Positions 26,118 through 35,982 of a stretch of 64,000 nt of DNA are shown piece by piece. Numbering within the stretch: the stretch's first letter is position 1; the number at the start of each line of letters is the position of its first letter. This DNA comes from Falsigemmobacter intermedius. GTDB lineage: Bacteria > Pseudomonadota > Alphaproteobacteria > Rhodobacterales > Rhodobacteraceae. Position numbers and translations under genes: made by a program. Under the pieces are notes generated by a model, which ran no database searches, was not told where the DNA came from, and worked only from the letters and a program-made list of their open reading frames with translations. The DNA lies in NCBI RefSeq assembly GCF_004054105.1, contig NZ_SBLC01000014.1, positions 1 through 64,000 on the forward strand, given 5' to 3'.

Positions 26118-27188
26118 TCAGCCTGCGTGAATGCTCGGCGCGTCCAGGGCGCCGAAGCCATAGTGGCGCAGCCAGCGCAGATCGCTTTCAAAGAAGGCGC
26201 GCAGATCCGGGATGCCATATTTCAGCATGGCCATCCGGTCGATGCCCATCCCGAAGGCAAAGCCCTGCCATTCGTTGGGATCGATCCCGCCCGCCTGCAG
26301 AACTTTCGGGTGCATCATGCCTGAGCCGAGAACTTCCAGCCAGCCATCACCCTCACCCACTTTCAGCTGACCGCCGACCCAGGAGCACTGGATGTCGACT
26401 TCCGCCGAAGGCTCGGTGAAGGGGAAATGCGAGGCGCGGAAACGGGTCTTCACCTTGGTGCCGAAATAGGCCGAGAAGAATTCCTCGAGCACCCACTTCA
26501 GGTTCGCCATCGAGATGTCACGGTCGATCGCCATGCCCTCAATCTGGTGGAACATCGGGGTATGGGTCTGGTCCATATCCATGCGGTAAACGCGACCCGG
26601 CGCGATCACGCGGATCGGCGCGCCCTGGTCGAGCATGGCGCGGATCTGCACCGGCGAGGTATGGGTGCGCAGCACATGCGGCGGACGGGCATCGCCCTCG
26701 GCGCGGTGCATGAAGAAGGTGTCATGCTCCTGGCGCGCGGGATGCTCGGGCGCGATGTTCAGCGCATCAAAGTTATACCAGTCGGTCTCAATCTGCGGAC
26801 CTTCGGCCACGCGGAAGCCCATATCGGCGAAGATGGCCGAGCATTCTTCCATCACCTGGCTGACCGGATGGATGGTGCCCATGCGGCGCGGACGGCCCGG
26901 CAGGGTGACGTCGAGCCATTCGGCTTTCAGCCGCTCATCGAGGGCCGCATCGGCGAAAGCGGCTTTGCGCGCGCGCAGCAGAGCGTCGATTTCGTCTTTC
27001 AGCTCATTGAGCGATTTGCCGATGGTCTGGCGCTCTTCGGGGCTCATTTTGCCCAGTTCGCGCATCAGAAGGGCCACTTCGCCCTTCTTACCCAGGGCAG
27101 CAAGGCGCAGCTCTTCCAGCGCAGCCTCATCGGCGGCCGCACGGATACCCTCCAGATAACGGGCGCGCAGCGTATCAAGCGGGATCAT
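26118..27188 (-). CDS. pheS: Phenylalanine-tRNA ligase alpha subunit
   Basis: PheS is the catalytic subunit of the (alpha-beta)2 enzyme that charges tRNA-Phe. The 356-residue product has the N-terminal coiled coil (to about residue 90) and the class II motifs: [14 protein letters not shown], motif 2 around [13 protein letters not shown] and [17 protein letters not shown], and motif 3 [18 protein letters not shown]. The ATG at 27188 has GGAGAGG upstream; a start at 27356 would cross the Pho-box region of the divergent pst operon. pheT is not adjacent. Two tRNA-Phe genes lie 31 kb away. Confidence 0.97.
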   Translation of the reverse strand: MIPLDTLRARYLEGIRAAADEAALEELRLAALGKKGEVALLMRELGKMSPEERQTIGKSLNELKDEIDALLRARKAAFADAALDERLKAEWLDVTLPGRPRRMGTIHPVSQVMEECSAIFADMGFRVAEGPQIETDWYNFDALNIAPEHPARQEHDTFFMHRAEGDARPPHVLRTHTSPVQIRAMLDQGAPIRVIAPGRVYRMDMDQTHTPMFHQIEGMAIDRDISMANLKWVLEEFFSAYFGTKVKTRFRASHFPFTEPSAEVDIQCSWVGGQLKVGEGDGWLEVLGSGMMHPKVLQAGGIDPNEWQGFAFGMGIDRMAMLKYGIPDLRAFFESDLRWLRHYGFGALDAPSIHAG

Positions 27189-27316
27189 CGGAACCTCTCC
27201 AGAAGTGTCGGCTCGTGCTAGCGGCAGGTGCGCCGTTTGTCCAGAACCGCGGGGCGGCTTCGCGCCTGCCGGAGCCGGACCGCGACGAATTTTCCGAAAT
27301 TTGCAAAACCGTCGCA

Positions 27317-27356
27317 TTGTCATGGAGCTGTTACAAAGCTGCAGCAGAAGCGTCAC
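27317..27356 (+). promoter_or_regulatory. Double Pho box upstream of pstS
   Basis: Four 7-bp units with 4-bp spacers follow one another in exact 11-bp register: TTGTCAT, CTGTTAC, CTGCAGC and GCGTCAC at 27317, 27328, 27339 and 27350. This is the PhoB-binding pattern (consensus CTGTCAT), here as two adjacent dimer sites. A -10-like TTAGGA lies 9 nt further at 27366-27371. PhoB is encoded at the end of the operon. Confidence 0.8.
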
Positions 27357-27419
27357 AGAACCGCATTAGGACAGTCCCCGAGAGGCCGAGACCCGGCCCG
27401 GACCCTGAAGGAGCGATCC

Positions 27420-28439
27420 ATGTCCTTTCTGAAGATCTCTGTTTCCGCTTTTGCGATTTCCGCCGTGGCGGCTTCGGCTGCATTTGCCCGTGACAACATT
27501 CAGGCCGCAGGCTCCTCGACGGTGCTGCCCTATGCCACCATCGTGGCGGAAGCCTTTGGTGAGAACTTCGACTTTGCGACCCCGGTCGTCGAATCAGGCG
27601 GCACCGGCGGCGGCATCAAGCGTTTCTGCGAAGGCACCGGCCCGACCACCGCCGATATCGCCAATGCCTCGCGCCCGATCCGCGACAAGGAACTGGCTGA
27701 TTGCGCCGCCAATGGCGTGACTGAGGTGATGGAAGTCCGCATCGGCTATGACGGCATCGTCTTTGCCTCGGACATCAATGGCGCGGAATTCGCCTTCACG
27801 CCCTCGCAGTGGTTCAACGCCTTGGCTGCGGAAGTGGTCGTCGACGGCAAGCTGGTGCCGAACACCCGCAAGACCTGGAAAGAGGTTGACGCAAGCCTGC
27901 CCGACCAGCCGATCCTGGCCTTCGTTCCGGGCACCAAACACGGCACCCGCGAAGTCTTCGAGGAAAAAGTGCTGCACGCCGGCTGCAAAGCCACCGGCGC
28001 GGAAGATCTGTTCAAGGCAGCCAAGGGCGATGGCAAAGCCTGCACCCTGCTGCGCACCGATGGCGTCTCGGTCGATATCGACGGCGATTACACCGAGACC
28101 CTGGCCCGCGTTGCGGCCAATAAAAACGGCATCGGCATCTTTGGTCTGTCGTTTTATGAAAACAACACCGACAAGCTGCGCGTCGCCACCATCGACGGCG
28201 TGACCCCGTCGACCGAGACCATCGCCGATGGCAGCTATCCGGTTTCGCGTCCGCTCTTCTTCTATGTGAAGAAAGCCCATATCGGCGTGATCCCGGGTCT
28301 GCAGGAATTCGTCGAATTCTTTGTCTCGGACGATATGGCAGGCCCCGATGGCCCGCTGGCACAATACGGCCTCGTCTCTGACCCCGAGCTGGCGGCCACC
28401 CAGGCGGCTGTGGCCGCTCAGGACATCCTGAAAAAATAA
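27420..28439 (+). CDS. pstS: Phosphate-binding protein PstS
   Basis: PstS is the periplasmic phosphate receptor of the Pst ABC importer. The 339-residue product has a signal peptide cleaved near AFA-RD and phosphate-ligand segments AAGSSTVLPYA, VVESGGTGGGIKRFCEG and PGTKHGTREVFEE. The ATG at 27420 has GAAGGAG 7 nt upstream; in-frame codons further upstream are rejected because they cross the Pho boxes. It is the first gene of pstSCAB-phoU-phoB. The 58-nt gap before pstC contains a CGCGAAA/TTTCGCG inverted repeat that may stabilise the pstS transcript. Confidence 0.96.
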   Translation: MSFLKISVSAFAISAVAASAAFARDNIQAAGSSTVLPYATIVAEAFGENFDFATPVVESGGTGGGIKRFCEGTGPTTADIANASRPIRDKELADCAANGVTEVMEVRIGYDGIVFASDINGAEFAFTPSQWFNALAAEVVVDGKLVPNTRKTWKEVDASLPDQPILAFVPGTKHGTREVFEEKVLHAGCKATGAEDLFKAAKGDGKACTLLRTDGVSVDIDGDYTETLARVAANKNGIGIFGLSFYENNTDKLRVATIDGVTPSTETIADGSYPVSRPLFFYVKKAHIGVIPGLQEFVEFFVSDDMAGPDGPLAQYGLVSDPELAATQAAVAAQDILKK

Positions 28440-28497
28440 TCTGACCCAAAGGGCAGCGCGAAATCTCGCGCTGCCCGCCTTTCGCGCGGAGAGACCT

Positions 28498-29859
28498 ATG
28501 TCCCCTGGCCTTCTGATCCTCATCATCCTTTGCACCGGGATCGCCGGGCTGGTGCTGGGCCGCCGCCGGGCGCTGCTCGGTGCGCAAAGCTCGGGGCAAA
28601 AGCTGCATTCGCTGCCCATGGCCTATGGCCAGTCGGTTTTTCTCTTTGCCACCGTACCTGCGCTTTTGCTGGTCGCAGTCTGGCTCCTGCTGCAGCCGGT
28701 CTTCCTCGAAGGCCGGGCTGCCGGCATGATCCCGGCCTCGGATATTCCGGCCGGATCGGGCGTTGCACTGCTGCTTGATGAAGCGCGGCGGATCGCGGGC
28801 GGGCTGCCCGCTGCTGCTGCCACCCTGCCCTCTGTGCTGGCTGCGGCCGAGGCGCTGCGGGCAGGCGCGGAAAGTTCCCGCCAGATGCTGAGCCTCGCGG
28901 CGCTCGCGCTCTCCCTCGGGGGGGCTGTCTGGGCGTTCTTACGCATCCGCCCCGAAGCCCGCGCGCGCAATCTGGTGGAGCAGTTTATTCTGGCGATGCT
29001 GATGGGGGCCTCGCTCATCGCCATTCTGACCACCTTTGCCATCGTCGCCTCGCTGATCTTTGAGACGGTGCATTTTTTCCAGGTCTATGAGGCGCGGGAC
29101 TTCTTCCTCAGCCTGACCTGGTCGCCGCGCTTTGGCGGTGGCTCGCAACTGGGTCTCTGGCCGCTTCTGTGGGGCACGCTTTACATCTCTTTCATCGCGC
29201 TTTTGTTCGCGGTGCCGGTCGGGCTGATGGCGGCGATTTACCTCTCGGAATATGCGGGGCCCCGCATGCGCGCATTGGCCAAGCCGTTGATTGAGATCCT
29301 GGCCGGTATTCCGACCATCGTTTACGGGCTTTTTGCGCTGATCACCGTGGGGCCGCTGCTGCGCGATTACCTGGCGCAGCCCATGGGCCTTGGCGACAGT
29401 TCCTCCTCGGTGCTGACGGCAGGTCTGGTGATGGGCATCATGCTGATCCCTTTTGTCTCTTCGCTCTCGGATGACATCATCAACGCGGTCCCCCAAGCGA
29501 TGCGCGACGGCTCTTACGGCCTTGGCGCCACGCAAAGCGAAACCATCCGTCAGGTCGTTCTGCCCGCAGCCCTTCCCGGCGTGGTGGGGGCCGTTCTGCT
29601 GGCGGCCAGCCGCGCGATTGGGGAGACGATGATCGTGGTCATGGGGGCGGGTGCAGCCGCAAAACTCGACCTCAACCCCTTTGAGGCGATGACGACCATC
29701 ACCGTGAAGATCGTGAGCCAGCTGACTGGCGACACCGAATTTGCCAGCCCCGAGACGCTGGTGGCCTTTGCCCTTGGCCTCACGCTTTTCATCTTCACCC
29801 TTGGACTGAACATCCTGGCGCTGGTGATCGTGCGCAAATACCGGGAGCAATACGAATGA
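28498..29859 (+). CDS. pstC: Phosphate ABC transporter permease PstC
   Basis: The 453-residue inner-membrane permease is longer than E. coli PstC (about 320) because of an N-terminal extension of about 150 residues with extra membrane segments, a form common in alphaproteobacteria. The permease domain has AVPVGLMAAIYLSEYAGP and the ABC-docking EAA loop around YGLGATQSETIRQVVLPAALPG. Its stop overlaps the pstA start by 4 nt (29856-29859). Confidence 0.95.
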   Translation: MSPGLLILIILCTGIAGLVLGRRRALLGAQSSGQKLHSLPMAYGQSVFLFATVPALLLVAVWLLLQPVFLEGRAAGMIPASDIPAGSGVALLLDEARRIAGGLPAAAATLPSVLAAAEALRAGAESSRQMLSLAALALSLGGAVWAFLRIRPEARARNLVEQFILAMLMGASLIAILTTFAIVASLIFETVHFFQVYEARDFFLSLTWSPRFGGGSQLGLWPLLWGTLYISFIALLFAVPVGLMAAIYLSEYAGPRMRALAKPLIEILAGIPTIVYGLFALITVGPLLRDYLAQPMGLGDSSSSVLTAGLVMGIMLIPFVSSLSDDIINAVPQAMRDGSYGLGATQSETIRQVVLPAALPGVVGAVLLAASRAIGETMIVVMGAGAAAKLDLNPFEAMTTITVKIVSQLTGDTEFASPETLVAFALGLTLFIFTLGLNILALVIVRKYREQYE

Positions 29860-31172
29860 GCACCCCGTCCTCGCTTTACGTCGCAGATCCGCGCAGCAAA
29901 GCCCGTCGCCGCTCAGAGCGCCGCTTTCGCCTGATGGGCCTGGGCGCTGTGGGTCTGGCAGTGGCCGCGCTGATCTTCCTGCTGTCCTCGGTGCTGGGCA
30001 ATGGCCTCGGGGCCTTCCGTCAGGGCGTCATCACGCTGGATATGACGCTTGATGCGGCCATTATTGCCCCCAAAGGCACCGATCCGGAGGCGCTGCAAAA
30101 GGTCACCACCATCGCCTATAAGCGCCTTCTCGACCGGGAGCTTGCGCAGGATCTGGCGGCAAAGGGCCTCGACACCAGCGGGCTGAACGACAAAGCCATC
30201 GCGGGGATGCTGTCGCAGGAAGCCCCTGCCGTGCTGCGCCGCCTGGTGCTGGAAGATCCCTCCCTCATCGGGCAGCAGCTCAGTTTTGATGCCCTTGCCA
30301 ATGGCCGCATCGACGGTTTCCTGAAGGGCCGCGTGACGATGGAAAGCGCGAAGCTCGACAGCAATATCAGCCCGGAGCAGCTGACCCTTGCCACCGCGAT
30401 GCGTGAGGCAGGCATGCTGAAGCTGAGCTTCAACCCCTCCTTCCTGACCGCGCCCGATGCCTCAGAGCTTCGCCCCGAAGCGGCGGGTCTGGGCGTGGCG
30501 ATCCTCGGCTCGGCCTATATGATGCTGATCGTTCTGTGCATTTCGGTGCCGCTGGGCGTGGCCGCTTCGATCTATCTCGAGGAATTTGCCCCGCAAAACC
30601 GGCTGACCGATCTGATCGAGGTGAATATCTCCAACCTCGCAGCGGTGCCCTCGATCGTCTTCGGGATTCTTGGTCTGGCGATCTTTATCAATTTCGCCGG
30701 CATGCCGCAGTCGGCCCCGATCGTGGGCGGTCTGGTGCTGACGCTGATGACGCTGCCGACCATCATCATCTCAACCCGCGCTGCGCTGAAGGCGGTTCCC
30801 CCCTCAATCCGCGATGCGGCGCTCGGGGTGGGTGCGTCCAAGATGCAGGCGATCTTTCACCATGTTCTGCCGCTGGCGATGCCGGGCATTCTGACCGGGA
30901 CCATCATCGGTCTGGCCCAGGCGCTTGGCGAAACCGCGCCGCTTCTGCTGATCGGTATGGTTGCCTTTGTGCGCGACTATCCCGCCGCCCCGCCGGAGGG
31001 GTTCTTTGATCCCGCCTCTGCCCTGCCGGTTCAGGTTTACAACTGGACGACCCGGGCAGATCCCGCCTTTATGGAACGCGCATCGGGCGCAATCATTGTC
31101 CTGCTGCTGTTCCTGATCGTGATGAATGCCATCGCCATTCTGCTGCGCCGCCGCTTTGAGCGTCGCTGGTAA
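29856..31172 (+). CDS. pstA: Phosphate ABC transporter permease PstA
   Basis: The 438-residue inner-membrane permease has a long N-terminal domain (residues 60-210, DUF3333-like: [20 protein letters not shown]) inserted between the first helix and the permease core. The core shows the second EAA loop, around [15 protein letters not shown] and [11 protein letters not shown]. It is coupled to pstC by a 4-nt overlap, and pstB starts 12 nt after it. Confidence 0.95.
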   Translation: MSTPSSLYVADPRSKARRRSERRFRLMGLGAVGLAVAALIFLLSSVLGNGLGAFRQGVITLDMTLDAAIIAPKGTDPEALQKVTTIAYKRLLDRELAQDLAAKGLDTSGLNDKAIAGMLSQEAPAVLRRLVLEDPSLIGQQLSFDALANGRIDGFLKGRVTMESAKLDSNISPEQLTLATAMREAGMLKLSFNPSFLTAPDASELRPEAAGLGVAILGSAYMMLIVLCISVPLGVAASIYLEEFAPQNRLTDLIEVNISNLAAVPSIVFGILGLAIFINFAGMPQSAPIVGGLVLTLMTLPTIIISTRAALKAVPPSIRDAALGVGASKMQAIFHHVLPLAMPGILTGTIIGLAQALGETAPLLLIGMVAFVRDYPAAPPEGFFDPASALPVQVYNWTTRADPAFMERASGAIIVLLLFLIVMNAIAILLRRRFERRW

Positions 31173-31183
31173 GGAGCCGCCCC

Positions 31184-31981
31184 GTGAAAGACATGCGAAT
31201 TGCGGAGAGAACCGTGGACAGCCAGACCTCTAAGATGACCGCCCGGGGCGTGCAGGTGCATTATGGCACCACCCATGCGCTGAAGGATGTTGATATCGAC
31301 ATCCTCGACAAAACCGTGACCGCCTTCATCGGCCCCTCGGGCTGCGGAAAATCGACCTTCCTGCGCTGCCTGAACCGCATGAACGACACCGTGGCCTCGG
31401 CCCGTGTCAGCGGGAAGATTGAGCTTGACGGCGAGGACATCTACGACCGCCGCGTCGATCCGGTGCAGCTGCGTGCACGGGTGGGGATGGTGTTTCAAAA
31501 GCCGAACCCTTTCCCGAAATCGATCTACGACAATGTGGCTTACGGGCCGCGCATCCACGGCCTTGCGCGAAGCAAGGCAGAACTCGATGAAATCGTTGAG
31601 AAAAGCCTGCGCAAAGCCGCGATCTGGAATGAGGTGAAAGACCGTCTGACCGCGCCCGGCACCGGGCTTTCGGGCGGCCAGCAGCAGCGGTTGTGCATTG
31701 CGCGCGCCATTGCCACCTCACCGGAAGTCCTGCTGATGGATGAGCCCTGCTCGGCGCTTGACCCGATTGCCACCGCTCAGGTCGAAGAGCTGATCGATGA
31801 GCTGCGCAGCCAGTTTTCGGTGGTGATCGTCACCCACTCGATGCAGCAGGCCGCCCGCGTCAGCCAGCGCACCGCCTTTTTCCATCTTGGCAACCTGGTG
31901 GAATATGGTGAGACCGGACAGATCTTTACCAATCCGACCGATCCGCGCACGGAATCCTATATCACCGGACGTATCGGCTGA
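31184..31981 (+). CDS. pstB: Phosphate ABC transporter ATP-binding protein PstB
   Basis: The 265-residue ATPase has Walker [10 protein letters not shown], the Q-loop region [22 protein letters not shown] signature [14 protein letters not shown], Walker [14 protein letters not shown] and the H-loop [12 protein letters not shown]. The GTG at 31184 has AAGGAG upstream with good spacing; an ATG at 31232 would remove a non-conserved N-terminal tail. It drives PstCA import of phosphate. Confidence 0.97.
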   Translation: MKDMRIAERTVDSQTSKMTARGVQVHYGTTHALKDVDIDILDKTVTAFIGPSGCGKSTFLRCLNRMNDTVASARVSGKIELDGEDIYDRRVDPVQLRARVGMVFQKPNPFPKSIYDNVAYGPRIHGLARSKAELDEIVEKSLRKAAIWNEVKDRLTAPGTGLSGGQQQRLCIARAIATSPEVLLMDEPCSALDPIATAQVEELIDELRSQFSVVIVTHSMQQAARVSQRTAFFHLGNLVEYGETGQIFTNPTDPRTESYITGRIG

Positions 31982-31998
31982 GACCGCAGAGGGACATC

Positions 31999-32721
31999 AT
32001 GGCACATCAACCGCATATTTCCTCGGCCTTTGACCGCGATCTTGAGGCGATCCAGGCGCTTATCATGAAGATGGGCGGGCTGGTTGAGAACGCGATCCTC
32101 GACTGCACCCGCGCGCTGGAAACCCGCGACGAAGACCTCGCCCGTGAGGTCATTAAGACCGACAAAGTGATCGACAGCCTTGAGCAGCAGATCAACGAAG
32201 AGGCCGCGCGGCTGATCGCACTGCGGGCACCTGCGGCAAAAGACCTGCGCACCGCGCTGACGGTTCTGAAAATCTCGGGCTCGCTGGAGCGGATGGGCGA
32301 TTACGCGAAAAACATCGCCAAACGCTCCACCGTGCTGTCGCAGACCGCGCCGGTGGGTGATACCTCGGGCACCGCGCGGCGCATGGCGCGTCAGGTGCAG
32401 CAGATGCTCTCGGATGCGCTTGATGCCTATATCCGCCAGGATGTGGCGCTCGCCGAAGATGTGCGCAACCGCGACCGCGATGTCGATCAGGTCTATAACG
32501 CCCTCTTCCGGGTGCTGCTGACCCATATGCTCGAAGCCCCCTCCAGCATCACCAATGCGATGCATCTGCATTTCATTGCCAAGAACCTTGAGCGGATGGG
32601 CGATCACGCCACCGGCATCGCCGAGCAGGTGATCTATCTGGCCACAGGCCAGCTTCCCGATGAGGCGCGGCTGAAGGCGGATAAAACCGCCTATGTCAGC
32701 TCGCCCGAAGATCAGAGCTGA
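31999..32721 (+). CDS. phoU: Phosphate signalling regulator PhoU
   Basis: PhoU connects the Pst transporter to the PhoR/PhoB two-component system and represses it when phosphate is plentiful. The 240-residue product has two tandem helical-bundle repeats, each with the characteristic metal-binding pattern (for example DKVIDSLEQQINEEAARL and DRDVDQVYNALFRVLL) and SLERMGDYAKNIAKR / LERMGDHATGIAEQV. It lies 17 nt after pstB and 11 nt before phoB. Confidence 0.96.
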   Translation: MAHQPHISSAFDRDLEAIQALIMKMGGLVENAILDCTRALETRDEDLAREVIKTDKVIDSLEQQINEEAARLIALRAPAAKDLRTALTVLKISGSLERMGDYAKNIAKRSTVLSQTAPVGDTSGTARRMARQVQQMLSDALDAYIRQDVALAEDVRNRDRDVDQVYNALFRVLLTHMLEAPSSITNAMHLHFIAKNLERMGDHATGIAEQVIYLATGQLPDEARLKADKTAYVSSPEDQS

Positions 32722-32732
32722 GGGACGGGCGG

Positions 32733-33425
32733 ATGAATATACAAAGAAAGCCCGTCGTTCTGCTGGTCGAGGATGAAAGCGCCCAGCGGGAAGTGCTGCA
32801 CTACAACCTGACCGCAGAAGGCTTCCATGTGGTTGAGGCACTCAACGGCGATGAGGCGCTTCTGAAGGTCGAAGAGGAGGTCCCCGATCTGATCCTCCTC
32901 GACTGGATGCTGCCCAATGTCTCCGGCATTGAGGTTTGCAGGCGGATCAAATCCCGGCCCGAGACACGCTCGATCCCGATCATCATGCTGTCCGCACGCT
33001 CCGAAGAACTCGACCGCGTGCGCGGACTTGAGACGGGGGCCGATGATTATGTGGTGAAGCCCTATTCGGTGGCGGAGCTGATGGCGCGGCTGCGCACCCA
33101 GTTGCGCCGCGTGCGCCCGGCAGCCGCAGGAGAGCGTCTGGTCTGGCAGGATATCCTGCTCGATCCCGAAGAGCACCGCGTCTGGCGCAACGGGCAGCCC
33201 CTGACGCTGGGCCCCACCGAATTTCGCCTTCTGGTCACCTTCATGGAGCGGCCAGGCCGGGTTCTGTCACGCGAGCAGCTGCTGGACCGGGTCTGGGGGC
33301 GCGACATCTATGTCGACACGCGCACCGTCGATGTGCATGTCGGACGGCTGCGGCGCAATCTGATGAAAGAGGGCGGCCAGGATCCGATCCGCACCGTGCG
33401 CGGCGCAGGTTATGCCCTTGGCTGA
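32733..33425 (+). CDS. phoB: Phosphate regulon response regulator PhoB
   Basis: The 230-residue OmpR-type regulator has a receiver domain with acidic pair EDE near 13-15, phospho-acceptor Asp in ILLDWMLPN (about residue 57) and conserved Lys in VVKPYSVAEL, and a C-terminal winged helix (LTLGPTEFRLLVTFMERPG, TRTVDVHVGRLRR). It would bind the double Pho box at pstS. No histidine kinase gene phoR is present in this cluster. Confidence 0.95.
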   Translation: MNIQRKPVVLLVEDESAQREVLHYNLTAEGFHVVEALNGDEALLKVEEEVPDLILLDWMLPNVSGIEVCRRIKSRPETRSIPIIMLSARSEELDRVRGLETGADDYVVKPYSVAELMARLRTQLRRVRPAAAGERLVWQDILLDPEEHRVWRNGQPLTLGPTEFRLLVTFMERPGRVLSREQLLDRVWGRDIYVDTRTVDVHVGRLRRNLMKEGGQDPIRTVRGAGYALG

Positions 33426-33433
33426 CCGGCGCT

Positions 33434-33457
33434 GCCCCGCCGCCGCTGCGGCGGGGC
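33434..33457 (+). terminator. GC-rich hairpin after phoB
   Basis: GCCCCGCCGC (33434-33443) and GCGGCGGGGC (33448-33457) form a perfect 10-bp stem around CGCT, 9 nt after the phoB stop. It lacks a T run but is very stable and probably ends or protects the pst transcript. Confidence 0.6.
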
Positions 33458-33469
33458 CGGGACTGCCCG

Positions 33470-33498
33470 TTGTAACAGCCTCTGCCATCGTCTAAGGT
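33470..33498 (+). promoter_or_regulatory. Sigma70-like promoter of the 33537 gene
   Basis: TTGTAA (33470-33475), a 17-bp spacer, then TAAGGT (33493-33498), 38 nt before the ATG of the downstream conserved membrane protein. Confidence 0.5.
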
Positions 33499-33536
33499 CG
33501 TGAAAAAGCAGGGCAGAGACAGGCCGGACGGCATAA

Positions 33537-34565
33537 ATGACCGCGTTGAAAAAATACGCCCGTCTGGAGACAACGGGCCTCTGGCTTCCCCGTCCCGGAG
33601 AGCAGCGGCGCGAGGTGGTGGTCTCCTTCGGTGAGGCCTCCCTGGTGCTCTCGGATCTGGCCACGGGGCTTGCGCTGACGCATTGGTCGCTGGCGGCTTT
33701 GCAGCGCCGCAACCCCGGCGAAAAGGTGGCCGTCTATTCCCCCGGTCCCGAAGATGATGCCGAACTGATCGAGATTTCCGAGCCCGCAATGATCGAGGCG
33801 ATCGAGACCGTGCGCAGCGCCATCACCCGGCGCCGCCCCCGTCGCGGCCGTCTGCGCTTTATCACCACCGGTGTGGTGGCGGCAGGCGTCCTGCTGGCGG
33901 GGATCTTCTGGCTGCCCGATGCACTGGTCGCCCATACCACCCGGGTAGTGCCCTTCGTCAAACGCCAGCAGATCGGCACCACGCTTCTCAAAGAGATGAC
34001 CCGCTTCACCGGAGCGCCCTGTGCATCCCGTGAGGGGCTGGCCGCATTGGACCGTCTGACGACGCGCCTTTTCGGCTCGGGCACAGTGCAGGTGGTGATC
34101 CTGCGTGAAGGTCTGGCAGAGGGCGGCAGCGCCAATCTTCCCGGTCGCTTTCTCCTCGTCGATCATCGCCTGATTGAGAATTACGACACGCCCGAAGTGC
34201 TGGCAGGCCATCTTCTGGCCGAGAAGCTGCGCACGGATCTGTCCGATCCGCTGGCGCGGGTTCTCAAAGGCAGCGGCCTGACGCCCACGGTGACCCTGCT
34301 GGCAACCGGAGATCTGCCCGCAGGCACCCTGCGCAAGCAGGCGGCCGAGCAGCTTCAGGCGCCCCCGGTCTCTCTCACCGATGAGGAGCTTCTGGCCGAA
34401 TTCAGCCGCGCGCAGGTCTCAGTCACCGCCTATGCGCTGTCCCTGGACCCGACAGCCACGGCGACGCGGGGGCTGATCGAAAAGGACCCTGTCCCCCCGG
34501 CCCGCGCCCGGGCGCTGATGCCCGATGCCGAATGGCTGGCGCTGCAGAATGTCTGCAGCCGGTAA
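33537..34565 (+). CDS. Conserved single-pass membrane protein of unknown function
   Basis: The product has 342 residues. A cytoplasmic beta-rich domain of about 110 residues (KYARLETTGLWLPRPGEQRREVVVSFGEASL start) precedes one transmembrane segment (ITTGVVAAGVLLAGIFWL, about 107-125) and a large periplasmic domain. The periplasmic part contains LPGRFLLVDHRLIENYDTPEVLAGHLLAEKLR, here in two pieces, at a place where M48-like peptidases carry HExxH, but the zinc histidines are absent. I do not recognise a characterised family. It is a monocistronic gene ending in a bidirectional terminator. Confidence 0.75.
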   Translation: MTALKKYARLETTGLWLPRPGEQRREVVVSFGEASLVLSDLATGLALTHWSLAALQRRNPGEKVAVYSPGPEDDAELIEISEPAMIEAIETVRSAITRRRPRRGRLRFITTGVVAAGVLLAGIFWLPDALVAHTTRVVPFVKRQQIGTTLLKEMTRFTGAPCASREGLAALDRLTTRLFGSGTVQVVILREGLAEGGSANLPGRFLLVDHRLIENYDTPEVLAGHLLAEKLRTDLSDPLARVLKGSGLTPTVTLLATGDLPAGTLRKQAAEQLQAPPVSLTDEELLAEFSRAQVSVTAYALSLDPTATATRGLIEKDPVPPARARALMPDAEWLALQNVCSR

Positions 34566-34592
34566 TCGCTGAGACCCCCTCAGGAGCCCGAT

Positions 34593-34620
34593 AAAAAAGC
34601 CGCCCCCGGGGGCGGCTTTT
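34593..34620. terminator. Bidirectional terminator
   Basis: AAAAGCCGCCCCC and GGGGGCGGCTTTT form a perfect palindromic hairpin between the convergent 33537 gene and the SPOR-domain gene, with A residues on the left and T residues on the right. Confidence 0.85.
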
Positions 34621-34640
34621 GCACCTGAGGGACCTGTCTG

Positions 34641-35903
34641 TCAGCGCCGCAGGATGGCGTCCCCATATCCGGCAGCGCGCAGATGGCGCAGCGCCTCTGC
34701 TGCCTGCTGCGCAGAGGCGAAGGGGCCTGCGCTGACAACCTGCACGGCTTTGCCGCGCAGCGTGCTGCGGGACACCTGGACCGGAAGACCCATGCCCTGA
34801 AGACGCTGAATGGCGCGGCCCGCGTTCTCGCGCTGCGCAAAGCTGCCGATCTGGACGAAACGGCCTGCGGGCGCTGCAGCGACAGGCGCGGTCGCGGGGG
34901 CATTGCGGCTGCTGACCCGGCTGTGCGCGGGTTGGGCATCCTCCGCGCGGCGCAGACGCTGCGGCGTCTCTTCGGTCCAGATCTGCGCCATGGCCGCATC
35001 CCCGGCAGCCGAGCGCGGCCCGCGATGAGGGTTAAGGCGGTCATCCGACCAGGCCGCCTTATAGCCGGGTGGCGGCGTCATCAGATCGGTGCGCTGCGGA
35101 TAAGAGACCCGGTAGCCGGTGCCCCCCACCATTGGCGGATCAACATAGCCCTGCCCGCCTGCGCGCTGCGGGGCCTGACCGGACGGCACCCGGGCGGGGG
35201 GGCGCGCGGCCGCGCCCGCCGCTCCGGCCGGGCGAATGCCTTCGAGGTCATGCGGTTTGTTCGAGCACATCAGCGTTCTGCGGCCGTCCTGGAGTTCATA
35301 CCAGACCGCATGGGGCGTCTGGGCCGGGCAGCCGACGCGGCGATCCACCATGGTGGGATGTCCGCCAAGAGTGGCCGGGGGGCGGTTGTTGTCGGCCAGC
35401 CGCGCCGGCGCGGGGGCCGCAGCCGGTTTACGCGGCGCTGCGGGGGCCGCGGCCAGCGGGCGCGGCGCGCCATAGGTTACGGGCGGCGGAACATAATCCG
35501 CAGCGGCAATCGCCACGCTCCGGGCCGGTGCCGCGACAGAGGTCGAGGTCGGGGCCGATGTCGGGACCGGGCGCGGAGCCACCGGCGCGACCACCGGCGC
35601 CGGGGTGGCCGGAACAGCGGCTGCGGTTTCTGCGGGGGCATTCAGCGCGGCGCGGGCCTGCGCCATTTCGGTCAGGCTCGGGGTCTGGCCACAGATCGGG
35701 CGGCGCGCGCGGTCGATCCTCGCCACCCAGTTCACCTGTCCACCATGGCCCGCACGCACATAGACGCAACCACGGCTGTCGACATATTGCTGGCCCGCGT
35801 AACCCGCAGGCGGTGTCTCGGCCGGAGGACGGCTTTGCGCGGCGGCAGCACCGGCGCAGAGCAGGGTCGCGGTAATTGCGACCGGAAGCGATTTAATAAA
35901 CAT
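34641..35903 (-). CDS. SPOR domain secreted protein
   Basis: The 420-residue protein has a signal peptide (MFIKSLPVAITATLLCAGAA), a cysteine-containing globular N-terminus (DSRGCVYVRAGHGGQVNWV), a long Ala/Pro/Val-rich linker of about 110 residues and a C-terminal SPOR domain (RFVQIGSFAQRENAGRAI, VQVVSAGPFASAQQAAEAL). SPOR domains bind denuded septal peptidoglycan, so the protein likely localises to the division site in the periplasm. A second Cys-rich patch (GCPAQTPHAVWYELQDGRRTLMCS, in parts) sits mid-protein. Its partner is unknown. Confidence 0.88.
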   Translation of the reverse strand: MFIKSLPVAITATLLCAGAAAAQSRPPAETPPAGYAGQQYVDSRGCVYVRAGHGGQVNWVARIDRARRPICGQTPSLTEMAQARAALNAPAETAAAVPATPAPVVAPVAPRPVPTSAPTSTSVAAPARSVAIAAADYVPPPVTYGAPRPLAAAPAAPRKPAAAPAPARLADNNRPPATLGGHPTMVDRRVGCPAQTPHAVWYELQDGRRTLMCSNKPHDLEGIRPAGAAGAAARPPARVPSGQAPQRAGGQGYVDPPMVGGTGYRVSYPQRTDLMTPPPGYKAAWSDDRLNPHRGPRSAAGDAAMAQIWTEETPQRLRRAEDAQPAHSRVSSRNAPATAPVAAAPAGRFVQIGSFAQRENAGRAIQRLQGMGLPVQVSRSTLRGKAVQVVSAGPFASAQQAAEALRHLRAAGYGDAILRR

Positions 35904-35982
35904 AGACTACCCCCTGGTGTCAGGGGGCAATCATGGCTTTTTACAGGCAGTGAGTAAAGCGGGGGCTTACCCCACCGGCCCC

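Noticed and set aside
27228-27419. Longer PstS N-terminus
   Set aside because: It would include the Pho boxes and put the signal peptide internally; ATG 27420 has the proper ribosome-binding site and signal peptide.
35500-35640. Repeats in the SPOR-domain gene as a possible CRISPR or minisatellite
   Set aside because: The Ala/Pro/Val-rich linker codons give low-complexity sequence without regular spacing.
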